From Spirosoma lacussanchae (GTDB lineage Bacteria; Bacteroidota; Bacteroidia; Cytophagales; Spirosomataceae): a stretch of DNA of 64,000 nt. The notes beneath the pieces are model-generated. The model ran no database searches. It worked only from the letters and a program-made list of their open reading frames with translations, and was not told the DNA's origin. Where the stretch lies: the NCBI RefSeq assembly GCF_005870035.1, contig NZ_SWJG01000006.1, positions 1 through 64,000 on the forward strand, given 5' to 3'. Positions 1 to 7,540 of the stretch are shown here, piece after piece. Numbering within the stretch: position 1 is the stretch's first letter; each line of letters starts with the position of its first letter. A program made the position numbers and the translations under genes.

Positions 1-121
1 TATAGAGATTTGGTATAACCGGCAACGCAGGCATTCGGCGCTAGGCTATCTTTCCCCTTTTGACTATTACAGTGGGCAGTGCCAACAAGTTGCTTAAAAG
101 TTTGTCCAGTGTTTTGTTGCA
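1..121 (+). mobile_element. Right end of an IS3-family insertion sequence
   Basis: The first 97 bases encode the C-terminus of an IS3-type transposase. About 24 bases after its stop the sequence reads, on the minus strand, TGCAACAAAACACTGGACAA from position 121 downward. A terminal 5'-TG is the usual start of an IS3 inverted repeat, so 121 is my best estimate of the element's outer edge. The remainder of the element lies left of the window, so the other repeat and the target duplication cannot be seen. The neighbouring ATPase reading frame runs into this end. Confidence 0.7.
2..97 (+). CDS. IS3-family transposase OrfB, C-terminal fragment (5' cut by window edge)
   Basis: The frame from base 2 ends at TAA 95-97 and translates to a 31-residue tail containing YNRQRRHSALGYLSP. 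This is the characteristic end of the rve integrase core of IS3/IS150-type transposases, where the last catalytic region is followed by a YN..R.H..LGY.(S/T)P block. The protein would carry out DDE-type transposition together with the OrfA helix-turn-helix protein, normally through a programmed frameshift. Only the end is present, so it cannot be judged whether the copy is intact. The final residues (FDYYSGQCQQVA) run into the terminal repeat. Confidence 0.85.
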   Translation: MEIWYNRQRRHSALGYLSPFDYYSGQCQQVA

Positions 122-807
122 AGTCCATCCACCGCCGTATCCAGATTAATGAACGGTTCCCGGCGCAGTCGCTCACACAGTTCGCGGATCTTGCGCGGGT
201 TGCCATCTGATGTTTCGTACAGCTTGGTCATCACCGCGTCCAGATCGATCACCGACACATCGCTGATCAGGCGGTAGATCATCTTCAGCGCATCGGGTCG
301 ACTCAGCGGCTTCAGCTCGACCTTCTCGAATGACCAGGCAAAGTGATCTTTCAGCTCCCCCAGCACCTTGACGACTGTCGGCGTTATACGGTCGATATTA
401 TTGATCAGCAGCACGTACTCTTTCCGGTCGCAACAGTCGTTACCCAGCCTGCACAGGCTGGGTAACGACTTCTTACTCACCCTGGCCCAAACCGCGTCGG
501 CATCGGTCGTTTTGTACAGCAAGTCGGCTACGGCTTCCCTGCTGCCGAGGAGGTGTACCAGGGCGCTGGCTATCGACTTCCTGAACTCCGACACATTGTC
601 GATCTCCAGCACCTTACCCGGGTAGTGCAGCGACTCCAGCAAAAAGCTTTTTCCGATTCCGGTAGGGCCGACGAGAATAACAGACACCTTATTGCCAATC
701 AGTCGCTGGATGCGTCTGGCCTCCTCGTCGCGGCCCACCAGATCAGGAATCAGTACAGCGGGCAGATTGATTCGGGTCTGTGTGGCTGGAAACAGCGTCG
801 ACCGCAA
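94..807 (-). pseudogene. AAA-type ATP-binding protein, 3' end truncated by IS and start lost
   Basis: This is a P-loop ATPase of the AAA/Orc-MoxR-like type. It has a Walker A motif GPTGIGKS about 46 residues in, a Walker B-like VLLINNIDR, and a C-terminal helical part (SDGNPRKIRELCERL) typical of AAA lid domains. The only start codon in frame is TTG at 807. The frame stays open upstream to a stop at 949-951, and the translation there (HADRDRLRGLIEAST, WARLRRALRSTLFPA) looks like protein, so the true N-terminus probably lies upstream and has lost its start. The last eight residues, ATKHWTNF, are encoded by the IS3 terminal repeat. Bases 435-470 are a perfect palindrome that adds about 12 residues (LPSLCRLGND) just before Walker B. 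I infer a decaying gene; its partner and function are unknown. Confidence 0.6.
435..470. repeat. 36-base perfect palindrome inside the ATPase gene
   Basis: Two 17-base arms (435-451 and 454-470) are exact reverse complements separated by the two bases CA; the arm reads AGTCGTTACCCAGCCTG. The unit is 36 bases, a multiple of three, and keeps the ATPase reading frame open. It looks like an inserted palindromic element rather than a native part of the P-loop fold. Confidence 0.9.
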
Positions 808-1106
808 GGCCCGGCGCAGCCGCGCCCAGCGCGTCGGGCGCGGGGTGCTGGCTTCGATCAGACCCCGTAACCGGTCGCGGTCGGCATGGGCGCTACCAAC
901 GCTACGCTGTAAAGGCCCTGACGGATTAAACGCAGGCTGGTACTGGATTCATTCGGACCAAGCTGACCTGAATCACGGCAACAGCTGAGCTGACAGTATT
1001 GGGTCTTCGCGGATACTAAGCCAGCGCGCCGGGCGTTGACAAGATAACCGGCTGGCCGCTCAGACCGCCACTGGCGTAGGGGGCTTACGGGAATCGTGAC
1101 AGGCCT
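808..1106. other. Gap: upstream remnant of the ATPase frame and a dispersed repeat
   Basis: On the minus strand, 808-948 is an open, protein-like extension of the ATPase frame without ATG, GTG or TTG. On the plus strand, 892-924 matches a second sequence at 57606-57638. From 949 to 1106 I see no gene. A GTG lies 14 bases before the ATG of the next glycosyltransferase but gives no better start. Confidence 0.5.
892..924 (+). repeat. 33-base dispersed repeat, copy 1
   Basis: It matches 57606-57638 at 30 of 33 positions, and all three differences are transitions. The shared core includes ACGCTACGCTGT and AAGGCCCT. On the plus strand both copies can be read as a short C-terminus, AT(N/D)ATL followed by a stop. 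Here it overlaps the lost 5' end of the ATPase gene. Confidence 0.7.
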
Positions 1107-2297
1107 ATGACTTTTTCTTTATTGGCAGGCTTAAAGAATAACCTAGCATATACACAGTTTTTTTATGCCCAGACCCGCCTGCTTTATCCAACCCTGGAGC
1201 TTGTCTTCGTCAGCTTCAACAGTACCGACGGCACGCACCAGTGGCTCGATTCCCTGCAGGATGAAAACGTTCGGTATTATTACGAAGAGCGGGAACGCAC
1301 GCTTTCTGATACGTATAACAAAGGCATCGAACTGGCCACGTCGGCCTACGTGATCTTCGCCCACAACGACATGGTGCTGGCGCCGGGCTTTGTAGAAGAG
1401 CTGGCGCTGCTGCAAACCGACCGGCGGGTGATCTTTTACACAACCGTCGAGCCGCCCGTCTTTGCGGACGATCCCCGGCCCGGTAAACTGGTTCAGGATT
1501 TTGGGGCCGACCTGGTTACGTTTCAACCAGTCGTCTTTTTTCAGTTTGTGCGGGATGAGCAACAACGGAATCGGGAGGCCGGTCAAACGGCCGTTCCTAC
1601 CCGTCGGGGTGTTTTCTTTCTGGCTGCGTCGCGGAAGCTGCTGCTGGACATGGGCGGATTAGACCCCCTTTTCGACCCCATGTTCTGCGAAGATGACGAC
1701 CTGCTGCTGCGACTCGGGCTGAGCGGTGTCGAGATGATCATCGCCCCGAATGCGCTGTGTTACCACTTTGTGAGCAAGACCTCCCGGTTTTCGGCAGAGT
1801 ATATTCACCGGACCCGGCAGATTGAGCGGCAGTCGAACCGGAATTTTGTTCGGAAATGGGGGTTTGGCAATACGTCGGTCAGCCGGTGCCGGTACGATAT
1901 TGGCCTAATTCTGACCGGTGGCAATCTGGCGGTGCTTCGGGAACTGGAACCCTGGGCGCAGACGATCTATACCGATCTTGATCCGGAACCGTACATCCGG
2001 GACGAGCAACCCCTGACCCGTATCGACCTGGCGAAGAAACTAAAAAAACTGTCGGCCGTCCGGACCAACGGTATTCTGGTTACGCTGGATGCCCGTAAAG
2101 CGGACCCAGCCCAGCTGGAACAGATCGCCCACTTGCCGGACATGATCTACGCCCGGCTCAACGAGCAGGTGTCGCCGTTGAAACGTTTCTGGCGACGGCT
2201 GGTTCCGGTCACTACCTGGCACGGGTATCGCATCCGGATTATTGACCCGACAACATCCGAGTCCGCCCTGATTTACAAAAAACTCACCTATGCTTGA
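1107..2297 (+). CDS. Glycosyltransferase family 2
   Basis: This is a 396-residue inverting GT-A enzyme, probably moving a nucleotide-activated sugar onto a surface glycan or lipid carrier at the inner membrane. The N-terminal Rossmann half runs from ELVFVSFNSTDGTHQWL through the metal-binding HND near residue 88, and FCEDDDLLLRL around 190-200 matches the GT2 acceptor/base region. The C-terminal 150 residues have no catalytic motif I recognise. No transmembrane segment is visible. The ATG was chosen because the protein begins directly with the first strand (SLLAGLKNNLAYTQFFY), as relatives of this type do. The stop overlaps the start of the next glycosyltransferase gene by 8 bases, so the two are very probably co-translated. 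Acceptor and donor are unknown. Confidence 0.85.
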   Translation: MTFSLLAGLKNNLAYTQFFYAQTRLLYPTLELVFVSFNSTDGTHQWLDSLQDENVRYYYEERERTLSDTYNKGIELATSAYVIFAHNDMVLAPGFVEELALLQTDRRVIFYTTVEPPVFADDPRPGKLVQDFGADLVTFQPVVFFQFVRDEQQRNREAGQTAVPTRRGVFFLAASRKLLLDMGGLDPLFDPMFCEDDDLLLRLGLSGVEMIIAPNALCYHFVSKTSRFSAEYIHRTRQIERQSNRNFVRKWGFGNTSVSRCRYDIGLILTGGNLAVLRELEPWAQTIYTDLDPEPYIRDEQPLTRIDLAKKLKKLSAVRTNGILVTLDARKADPAQLEQIAHLPDMIYARLNEQVSPLKRFWRRLVPVTTWHGYRIRIIDPTTSESALIYKKLTYA

Positions 2298-2940
2298 TCG
2301 GTTACTGGCCCGACGAATCCGGCTGTCTTACGGCATTACCGTCTGCAACGAAGCGGTGGAGCTGGAACGGCTGATTCTGTTTTTGCTGGTTCATAAAGAT
2401 GCGCACGATCAAATCCTCGTGTTGCAGGACACTACCGAGCCTGACCCGTGGGTTACGGACGTACTCGACCGTTACCGCGACCAGATCAATGTCCAGACCG
2501 CGCGGCTCGGCGGGGACTTCGCGACCTTTAAGAATACCCTGATTTCGATGGCGTCGGGCGATTATCTGTTTCAGATCGATGCGGATGAACTGCCCGGTAA
2601 AACCCTGCTTCGTTCGCTGAAAGGCATACTGCGAAAGCATCCGCAGGCCGACTGTCTGGCTGTGCCCCGGATCAACCTGGTTAAAGGGCTGACGCCCGAG
2701 TGGATAGCGGCCTGGCGGTGGCAGGTGGATGAACAGGGGCGGATCAACTACCCCGATTACCAGCTGCGGATCTTCCGGCTGAACCAGACAATACGGTGGA
2801 AAAATAAAGTACATGAAGAACTCGCCGGGTACCAGCACTGCCATTTTCTGCCCGCCGACACCGATGCATACTGTCTGCTACACCGGAAAGACATCGATCG
2901 GCAGAAAAAACAGAATGACTTTTACCAGTCGCTCGGATGA
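2290..2940 (+). CDS. Glycosyltransferase family 2 (short)
   Basis: This 216-residue GT2 protein has the opening ITVCNEAVELERLI, the nucleotide-sugar strand ILVLQDTTEPD and the metal site FQIDADELP (a D-x-D-E motif) near residue 98. YQLRIFRL..IRWKNKVHEEL in the C-terminal half is typical of the SpsA/WaaE-like LPS core branch. Its ATG lies inside the end of the preceding GT2 gene (8-base overlap), which indicates translational coupling. It is at the short end for GT2 and has no membrane segment, so it probably works as a peripheral inner-membrane enzyme with its neighbour. Substrate specificity cannot be read from sequence. Confidence 0.85.
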   Translation: MLDRLLARRIRLSYGITVCNEAVELERLILFLLVHKDAHDQILVLQDTTEPDPWVTDVLDRYRDQINVQTARLGGDFATFKNTLISMASGDYLFQIDADELPGKTLLRSLKGILRKHPQADCLAVPRINLVKGLTPEWIAAWRWQVDEQGRINYPDYQLRIFRLNQTIRWKNKVHEELAGYQHCHFLPADTDAYCLLHRKDIDRQKKQNDFYQSLG

Positions 2941-2986
2941 GCCGGGATTAACGCATAAACTCTGGCGGTAGCCGGGCGTTATCGTT

Positions 2987-2994
2987 TAGCTTTG
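2987..2994 (+). promoter_or_regulatory. Bacteroidota -7 element close to the start codon
   Basis: TAGCTTTG is an exact match to TAnnTTTG. The ATG of the GT4 gene follows only 4 bases later, which would make the transcript leaderless or nearly so. No clear -33 TTTG is visible at the expected distance. Confidence 0.5.
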
Positions 2995-2998
2995 TCAT

Positions 2999-4258
2999 AT
3001 GAAAAAAATAGCGTTTGTTGTGCAGCGTTACGGCGTGGAGGTCAACGGAGGAGCCGAGTACTACTGCCGGATCATGGCCGAGCGACTGGCAACTACTTAT
3101 GAAGTGGATGTGCTCACAAGCTGTGCGCTGGAGTATGTCACCTGGGCCAACTGGTACCCCGCCGAGACGGTGATGATCAATGGAGTACGGGTACACCGGT
3201 TTGCTACCCAACACGAACGGCTGGTTAAGCAGGCCGCCCGGGCAGAACACAAACTCAAAAAATGGTCGAGACCGGAGGAGTGGCAGGGGCTGGCCCGGCT
3301 CCGGATGTGGGCCCGGGCGCTGGTGGGTAAGAGCATCCGCCGATACAGCCGCCTGTGGGCCGAATACCAGGGGCCTTATACGCCCGACCTGATCGATTAC
3401 CTGAAGCGCAACCACCCGCAGTATGACGCGCTGATCTTCATCACCTACCTGTATTACCCCACCATTGCCGGGCTGAACGTTGCCCCCCGGAAGTCTATTT
3501 TTATTCCCACGGCCCACGATGAGGTGCCAATTTACCTGCCGGTGTTTGGGCCGCTCTTTCAGAAACCCCGCGCCATCCTGTTTTTGACGCCCGCCGAGCG
3601 CAGCTTCGTGCATCAGCTGTTCCGGAACGAGTCGATCCGGAATGATGTGGTAGGGGTGGGGATCGAACCCGCCCGCGCCCTGTCGGACAAGCCGGTAAGC
3701 CAGATACTCAACCTCGGCGAACCAGGCTCATCAGCGGCTAATGACGGTGTCGATTACCTGCTGTATATTGGGCGAATCGACACGGCAAAAGGGTGCGATA
3801 CGATGTTTGCGTATTTCAAACAGTATAAAGAAGCCCACCCATCCCCCCTGAAGCTCGTGCTGGTTGGGCAGGCGTTCATGCCTATACCGGATCACCCCGA
3901 CATACAACCCGTTGGCTTCGTTGATGAACCGACCAAAGCAACATTGCTCCAAAACGCCAAAGCCCTCGTGATGCCGTCGCCCTACGAAAGTCTGTCGATG
4001 GTAACCCTGGAAAGTTTTGCCGTCGGTATCCCTGTCATTGCCACGGCCGAATGCGCCGTACTGCGTGATCATATAGTCGGTAGCCAGGCGGGCCTGTTGT
4101 TCCGTAGCTACGAAGAGTTCGAGCAGGCGGTTGATCAGCTCCTGACGCAGGATACGGCAGAGATGGCCAGCAATGGGCGGGCCTATGTTCACCAGTATTA
4201 CACCTGGAAAAACGTACTGGCCACGTTTGACGAGGCTGTCAATTACGTGGCCAGCTGA
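2999..4258 (+). CDS. Glycosyltransferase family 4 (GT-B fold)
   Basis: This 419-residue retaining glycosyltransferase has the N-terminal acceptor domain beginning KKIAFVVQRYG.EVNGGAEYY, a pattern of GT4 enzymes with the glycine-rich first loop. The C-terminal donor domain carries LLYIGRIDTAKGCD and LVLVGQAFM, and the E-x7-E pair in PYESLSMVTLESF that binds the nucleotide-sugar phosphates. It is a complete, normal-length enzyme, presumably cytoplasmic at the membrane. It follows the two GT2 genes on the same strand after a 58-base gap and has its own -7 element, so it can be transcribed separately. It likely contributes to the same polysaccharide or glycolipid; the linkage made is unknown. Confidence 0.88.
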   Translation: MKKIAFVVQRYGVEVNGGAEYYCRIMAERLATTYEVDVLTSCALEYVTWANWYPAETVMINGVRVHRFATQHERLVKQAARAEHKLKKWSRPEEWQGLARLRMWARALVGKSIRRYSRLWAEYQGPYTPDLIDYLKRNHPQYDALIFITYLYYPTIAGLNVAPRKSIFIPTAHDEVPIYLPVFGPLFQKPRAILFLTPAERSFVHQLFRNESIRNDVVGVGIEPARALSDKPVSQILNLGEPGSSAANDGVDYLLYIGRIDTAKGCDTMFAYFKQYKEAHPSPLKLVLVGQAFMPIPDHPDIQPVGFVDEPTKATLLQNAKALVMPSPYESLSMVTLESFAVGIPVIATAECAVLRDHIVGSQAGLLFRSYEEFEQAVDQLLTQDTAEMASNGRAYVHQYYTWKNVLATFDEAVNYVAS

Positions 4259-4311
4259 ACCTACTGAATTCGGAGACGCAACAGGCGGTTGGGGCGGTAG
4301 CTGTAACGCTG

Positions 4312-6150
4312 CTACTGGAGCACCTCCTGCAGGGTATTCAGGCGTTTATAGACACTGTCGGTGCGGCTGATCAGGTCGTAGTGGTTGCCGCGTTCTACGA
4401 TCTCGCCGTCTTCCATAATCAGAATTTCGTCGGCTTCCCGGATCGTGCTGAGCCGGTGGGCAATGACCAGCGTAGTGCGGCCTTCCATGAGGTTGTCCAG
4501 CGCTTCCTGAACCGATTTTTCCGACTCAACATCCAGGGCTGAGGTAGCTTCGTCCAGGATGAGGATAGACGGTTTTTTGAACACCGCCCGGGCAATACTG
4601 AGCCGCTGGCGCTGCCCCCCGCTCAGCCGAACCCCCCGGTCTCCGATGTTGGTGTTGTAACCGTCTTCGGTTTCCATGATGAAGGCGTGGGCGTTAGCCA
4701 CTTTGGCCGCGGCAATAACATCTTCCAGGCGGGCGTCGGGCTGGCCGAGGGCAATGTTATTGAAGATCGAATCATTGAAGAGGATAATCTCCTGAGTTAC
4801 GAAGCTCATCTGCCGACGCAGCGAGTCCATGGTGTAGTCGCTGACTTCTACGCCATCGATAGTAACGCTGCCCTGGGTGGGTTCGTAGAAGCGGGGAATC
4901 AGGTCCGCGATGGTCGATTTGCCCACGCCCGACGGCCCTACAAGCGCGATTTTACGACCTTTCTCCATCCGGAAGCTGATGTTTTTCAGCACGGGCTTGT
5001 CGCCATACTGAAAGCTGACATTCTCGAAGACAACGTCGTGCCGGAACTGATCGAGGGTCAGGGCGTTCGGTTTGTCTTCAATCTCGATTGGTTTGTCGAG
5101 CAGTTCCAGGATGCGCTCGCCGGCTGCCTGTCCCTGCTGAATGTTCGTCAGGGCAACGACGATGGCTTTGGCGGGCCGAATGATCTGCGAGAAAATAGCG
5201 ATGAACGCAATGAATGAGCTGGCCTGCAGGTTACTCGTGCTGTTGAGCACCAGACTGCCTCCGTATACCAGGATGCAGGCTACGACAAACACGCCCGACG
5301 CTTCAGAAAAAGCCGGCGCCAGCTCCCGACGTTTGAACCCTTCCAGACTGGCTTTCCGGTAGAAATCATTTTCGACACTGAACCGCCGGAGAATGAACGG
5401 CGTCGCGTTGAAGGAGCGGATGATGCGCATGCCCATCAGCGTTTCGTCCATCAGCGTAAGCATCCGGCCCATCGACGACTGAACGTCCTGCGCTTCTTTC
5501 TTGAGTCGTTTGGTAACGGCCGCTATCCCGACCGCCGACACCGGAATGATAACGAGCGTGAACAGCATCAGCTTGGCCGAAATCATGAACAGAGCCACAA
5601 AATAGCCGATCAGCATGTACGGCTCCTTGAAAACGACCTCGATCGAACTGGCAGCTACGCTTTCAATAGCGTAGACATCGCCGTTGAGCCGCGACAACAG
5701 ATCGCCTTTGTGCTCTTTGGTGAAGTAACCCAGGTGCAGGTGATTGATTTTCTCGAACAACGCTTCGCGCAGGCGTTTGACCAGCAGGGTTCGGGCGCCC
5801 AGCAGACACTGTTGGGCCAGAAACCGGAAAAAGTTGGTCATGACCACGGCTACGACGATCATTCCTGCCAGGAAATAAAGCGCGTGGACCGGATTCGTGG
5901 TCTTGAACTGATAAATCAGGTGGTAAAAAATATCCTTGAAGTAATTGCCCGATAGGTGAAAGTCCGGCATCGACGCGTACTTGGCCGCATCGGCGGTGTT
6001 GATCGGGTCGAACAGGAAATTAAGCAGCGGGATAATCAACGCAAACTGAAAGACGTTGAAAAACACACTGATGATGGTGAAGAAGAAGAAGGGGATGATA
6101 AATTTTCCATAAGGCCTGGCATAAGCCATCAGCCGTTTATACACTTTCAT
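4312..6150 (-). CDS. ABC exporter, fused permease and ATPase (MsbA-like)
   Basis: This is a 612-residue half-transporter with an N-terminal transmembrane domain (about residues 1-320, hydrophobic stretches beginning FIIPFFFFTIISVFF) and a C-terminal nucleotide-binding domain. The ATPase has Walker A GPSGVGKST, the Q-loop region FVTQEIILF, signature LSGGQRQRLSIARAV, Walker B ILILDEATSALD and the H-loop VIAHRLSTI. It probably acts as a homodimer in the inner membrane. The family moves lipid A-core, lipid-linked glycans or hydrophobic compounds. Lying between glycosyltransferase genes, lipid-linked glycan export is the best guess, but context alone cannot separate this from drug export. All motifs are intact. 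Confidence 0.88.
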   Translation of the reverse strand: MKVYKRLMAYARPYGKFIIPFFFFTIISVFFNVFQFALIIPLLNFLFDPINTADAAKYASMPDFHLSGNYFKDIFYHLIYQFKTTNPVHALYFLAGMIVVAVVMTNFFRFLAQQCLLGARTLLVKRLREALFEKINHLHLGYFTKEHKGDLLSRLNGDVYAIESVAASSIEVVFKEPYMLIGYFVALFMISAKLMLFTLVIIPVSAVGIAAVTKRLKKEAQDVQSSMGRMLTLMDETLMGMRIIRSFNATPFILRRFSVENDFYRKASLEGFKRRELAPAFSEASGVFVVACILVYGGSLVLNSTSNLQASSFIAFIAIFSQIIRPAKAIVVALTNIQQGQAAGERILELLDKPIEIEDKPNALTLDQFRHDVVFENVSFQYGDKPVLKNISFRMEKGRKIALVGPSGVGKSTIADLIPRFYEPTQGSVTIDGVEVSDYTMDSLRRQMSFVTQEIILFNDSIFNNIALGQPDARLEDVIAAAKVANAHAFIMETEDGYNTNIGDRGVRLSGGQRQRLSIARAVFKKPSILILDEATSALDVESEKSVQEALDNLMEGRTTLVIAHRLSTIREADEILIMEDGEIVERGNHYDLISRTDSVYKRLNTLQEVLQ

Positions 6151-6225
6151 TCGTTGATCGTAACGGGTTAACTACCTCCATGCTGCCAAAGCATGGAGAG
6201 GACTGGCTGGATCGCAGGGTTTATT

Positions 6226-7281
6226 TTATCCGAGCAGAGAGCGGTAAACGTCCAGATACTTCCGGGCCGCGTCTTCCCAATTGAACGTAGCGCTGTAGGC
6301 TTTCATTGCTTCCTGGATGCGGCTGCCGGCCTTTCGGTAGTGCAGCATACCGGACTGAAAATCATCGTGCATGTTGTTGAAATCCTGAAAGTAGAACGCC
6401 AGATCTTTGCCAATTTCGGTCATGGCTGTGTGTTTGGACAGAAAAACGGGCTTGCCTACGGACATCGCTTCGGTAATGGGCAAGCCAAATCCTTCGGCCA
6501 GCGACGGCATCACCAGCGCCTGGCAATTATGATAATACCAGGACTTCTCGCCTTCCGTTACCTCGTTGATTAGGTGTGTACGGTCGTCGACGTTTAGTTC
6601 AGACGCCTGCTGCCGGATGTAATGCGCGTACGACTTATCCTCGTGCCGACCCGCCAATACCAGCTCCATGGACGGATTGCTTTGCAGCAGGGGTAAAATC
6701 TGATGCTGGTTTTTTTTGCGGGCAATGGCGCCGATGTTAAACAGAAACGGAACGGCGGGGCGGTACGACTTTTCTTCCAGAACCGGCTTGGTCAGGCCAT
6801 TGGTGCCGTTGTAGATCACGTGTACAGCCCGGTTGCCGACGTTGCAGTGGGTCAGCACGTCGTTGCGCGTGAATTCGGAGATGCAGACAATGGCGTCGCT
6901 CCGGTTGATGTTTTCCTGCAGATGACTGAGGCAGCGGGCTTTTTTGCTGGCCGACTTGTCTTCGTAGAGAAAATTCAGGTCGTGGATAGTCAGCAGTACT
7001 TTTATCTTCCGGTTCCGGCGTGGCAGGTAATTCGAGTTCTGATAGGTGCAGTGCCATAACTGATACTGGCTGACCGATGGCATGAAGAACTTCTGCAACG
7101 ATTGCTGGGGCAGAATGGGTACCGACGGGCCAAAGCTGGCAGCTACCCGATTGGGAATGAAGACGGCTATTTTTTCACGGCGGCTGTTTTGCAAAAGGGC
7201 CTTCCCCAGATTGAGACAAAAGTAGTACAGTCCGGTATTGATGTACTTCATTCGCTCGCAGTCGAAGATGATTTGGTTCAT
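6226..7281 (-). CDS. Glycosyltransferase family 4, paralogue A
   Basis: This 351-residue GT4 enzyme starts at ATG 7281 (MNQIIFDCERMKYINTGLYYF). A longer TTG start at 7299 is possible but less likely, because the paralogue on the other strand also begins at the equivalent residue. Diagnostic parts are LLTIHDLNFLYE, the block SDAIVCISEFTRNDVLTH, LVLAGRHEDKSYAHYI and the donor-binding PSLAEGFGLPITEAMSVGKPVF with its E-x7-E pair. It is divergent from, and clearly paralogous to, the gene at 7541: the CISEFTR.DVLTHC.VGN..VHVIYNG segment is nearly identical. The likely role is sugar transfer in surface glycan synthesis. Confidence 0.87.
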   Translation of the reverse strand: MNQIIFDCERMKYINTGLYYFCLNLGKALLQNSRREKIAVFIPNRVAASFGPSVPILPQQSLQKFFMPSVSQYQLWHCTYQNSNYLPRRNRKIKVLLTIHDLNFLYEDKSASKKARCLSHLQENINRSDAIVCISEFTRNDVLTHCNVGNRAVHVIYNGTNGLTKPVLEEKSYRPAVPFLFNIGAIARKKNQHQILPLLQSNPSMELVLAGRHEDKSYAHYIRQQASELNVDDRTHLINEVTEGEKSWYYHNCQALVMPSLAEGFGLPITEAMSVGKPVFLSKHTAMTEIGKDLAFYFQDFNNMHDDFQSGMLHYRKAGSRIQEAMKAYSATFNWEDAARKYLDVYRSLLG

Positions 7282-7540
7282 AACGGAATCGCTTTTCAAC
7301 GTTGATAAGCTGAACAGAAAAGTTTGGAACGGGCGTCAAGGCGAAAAATAAACGCGTACCTATAGCAGTTCATCAAGCATGACGCATCGTTCAGAAGTGA
7401 TGAGTCTTAAAGCTGGTAGAAGGGTTGGAAGACAGCCGAAGGAAAAAAGACCGCACTAGAATAGCGGCCTAACCTCCATAATGTTGCATTTTTTACGAAA
7501 ATCTGATTGTAAGCACCCTGCATCCCCGCAGATCGACCGT

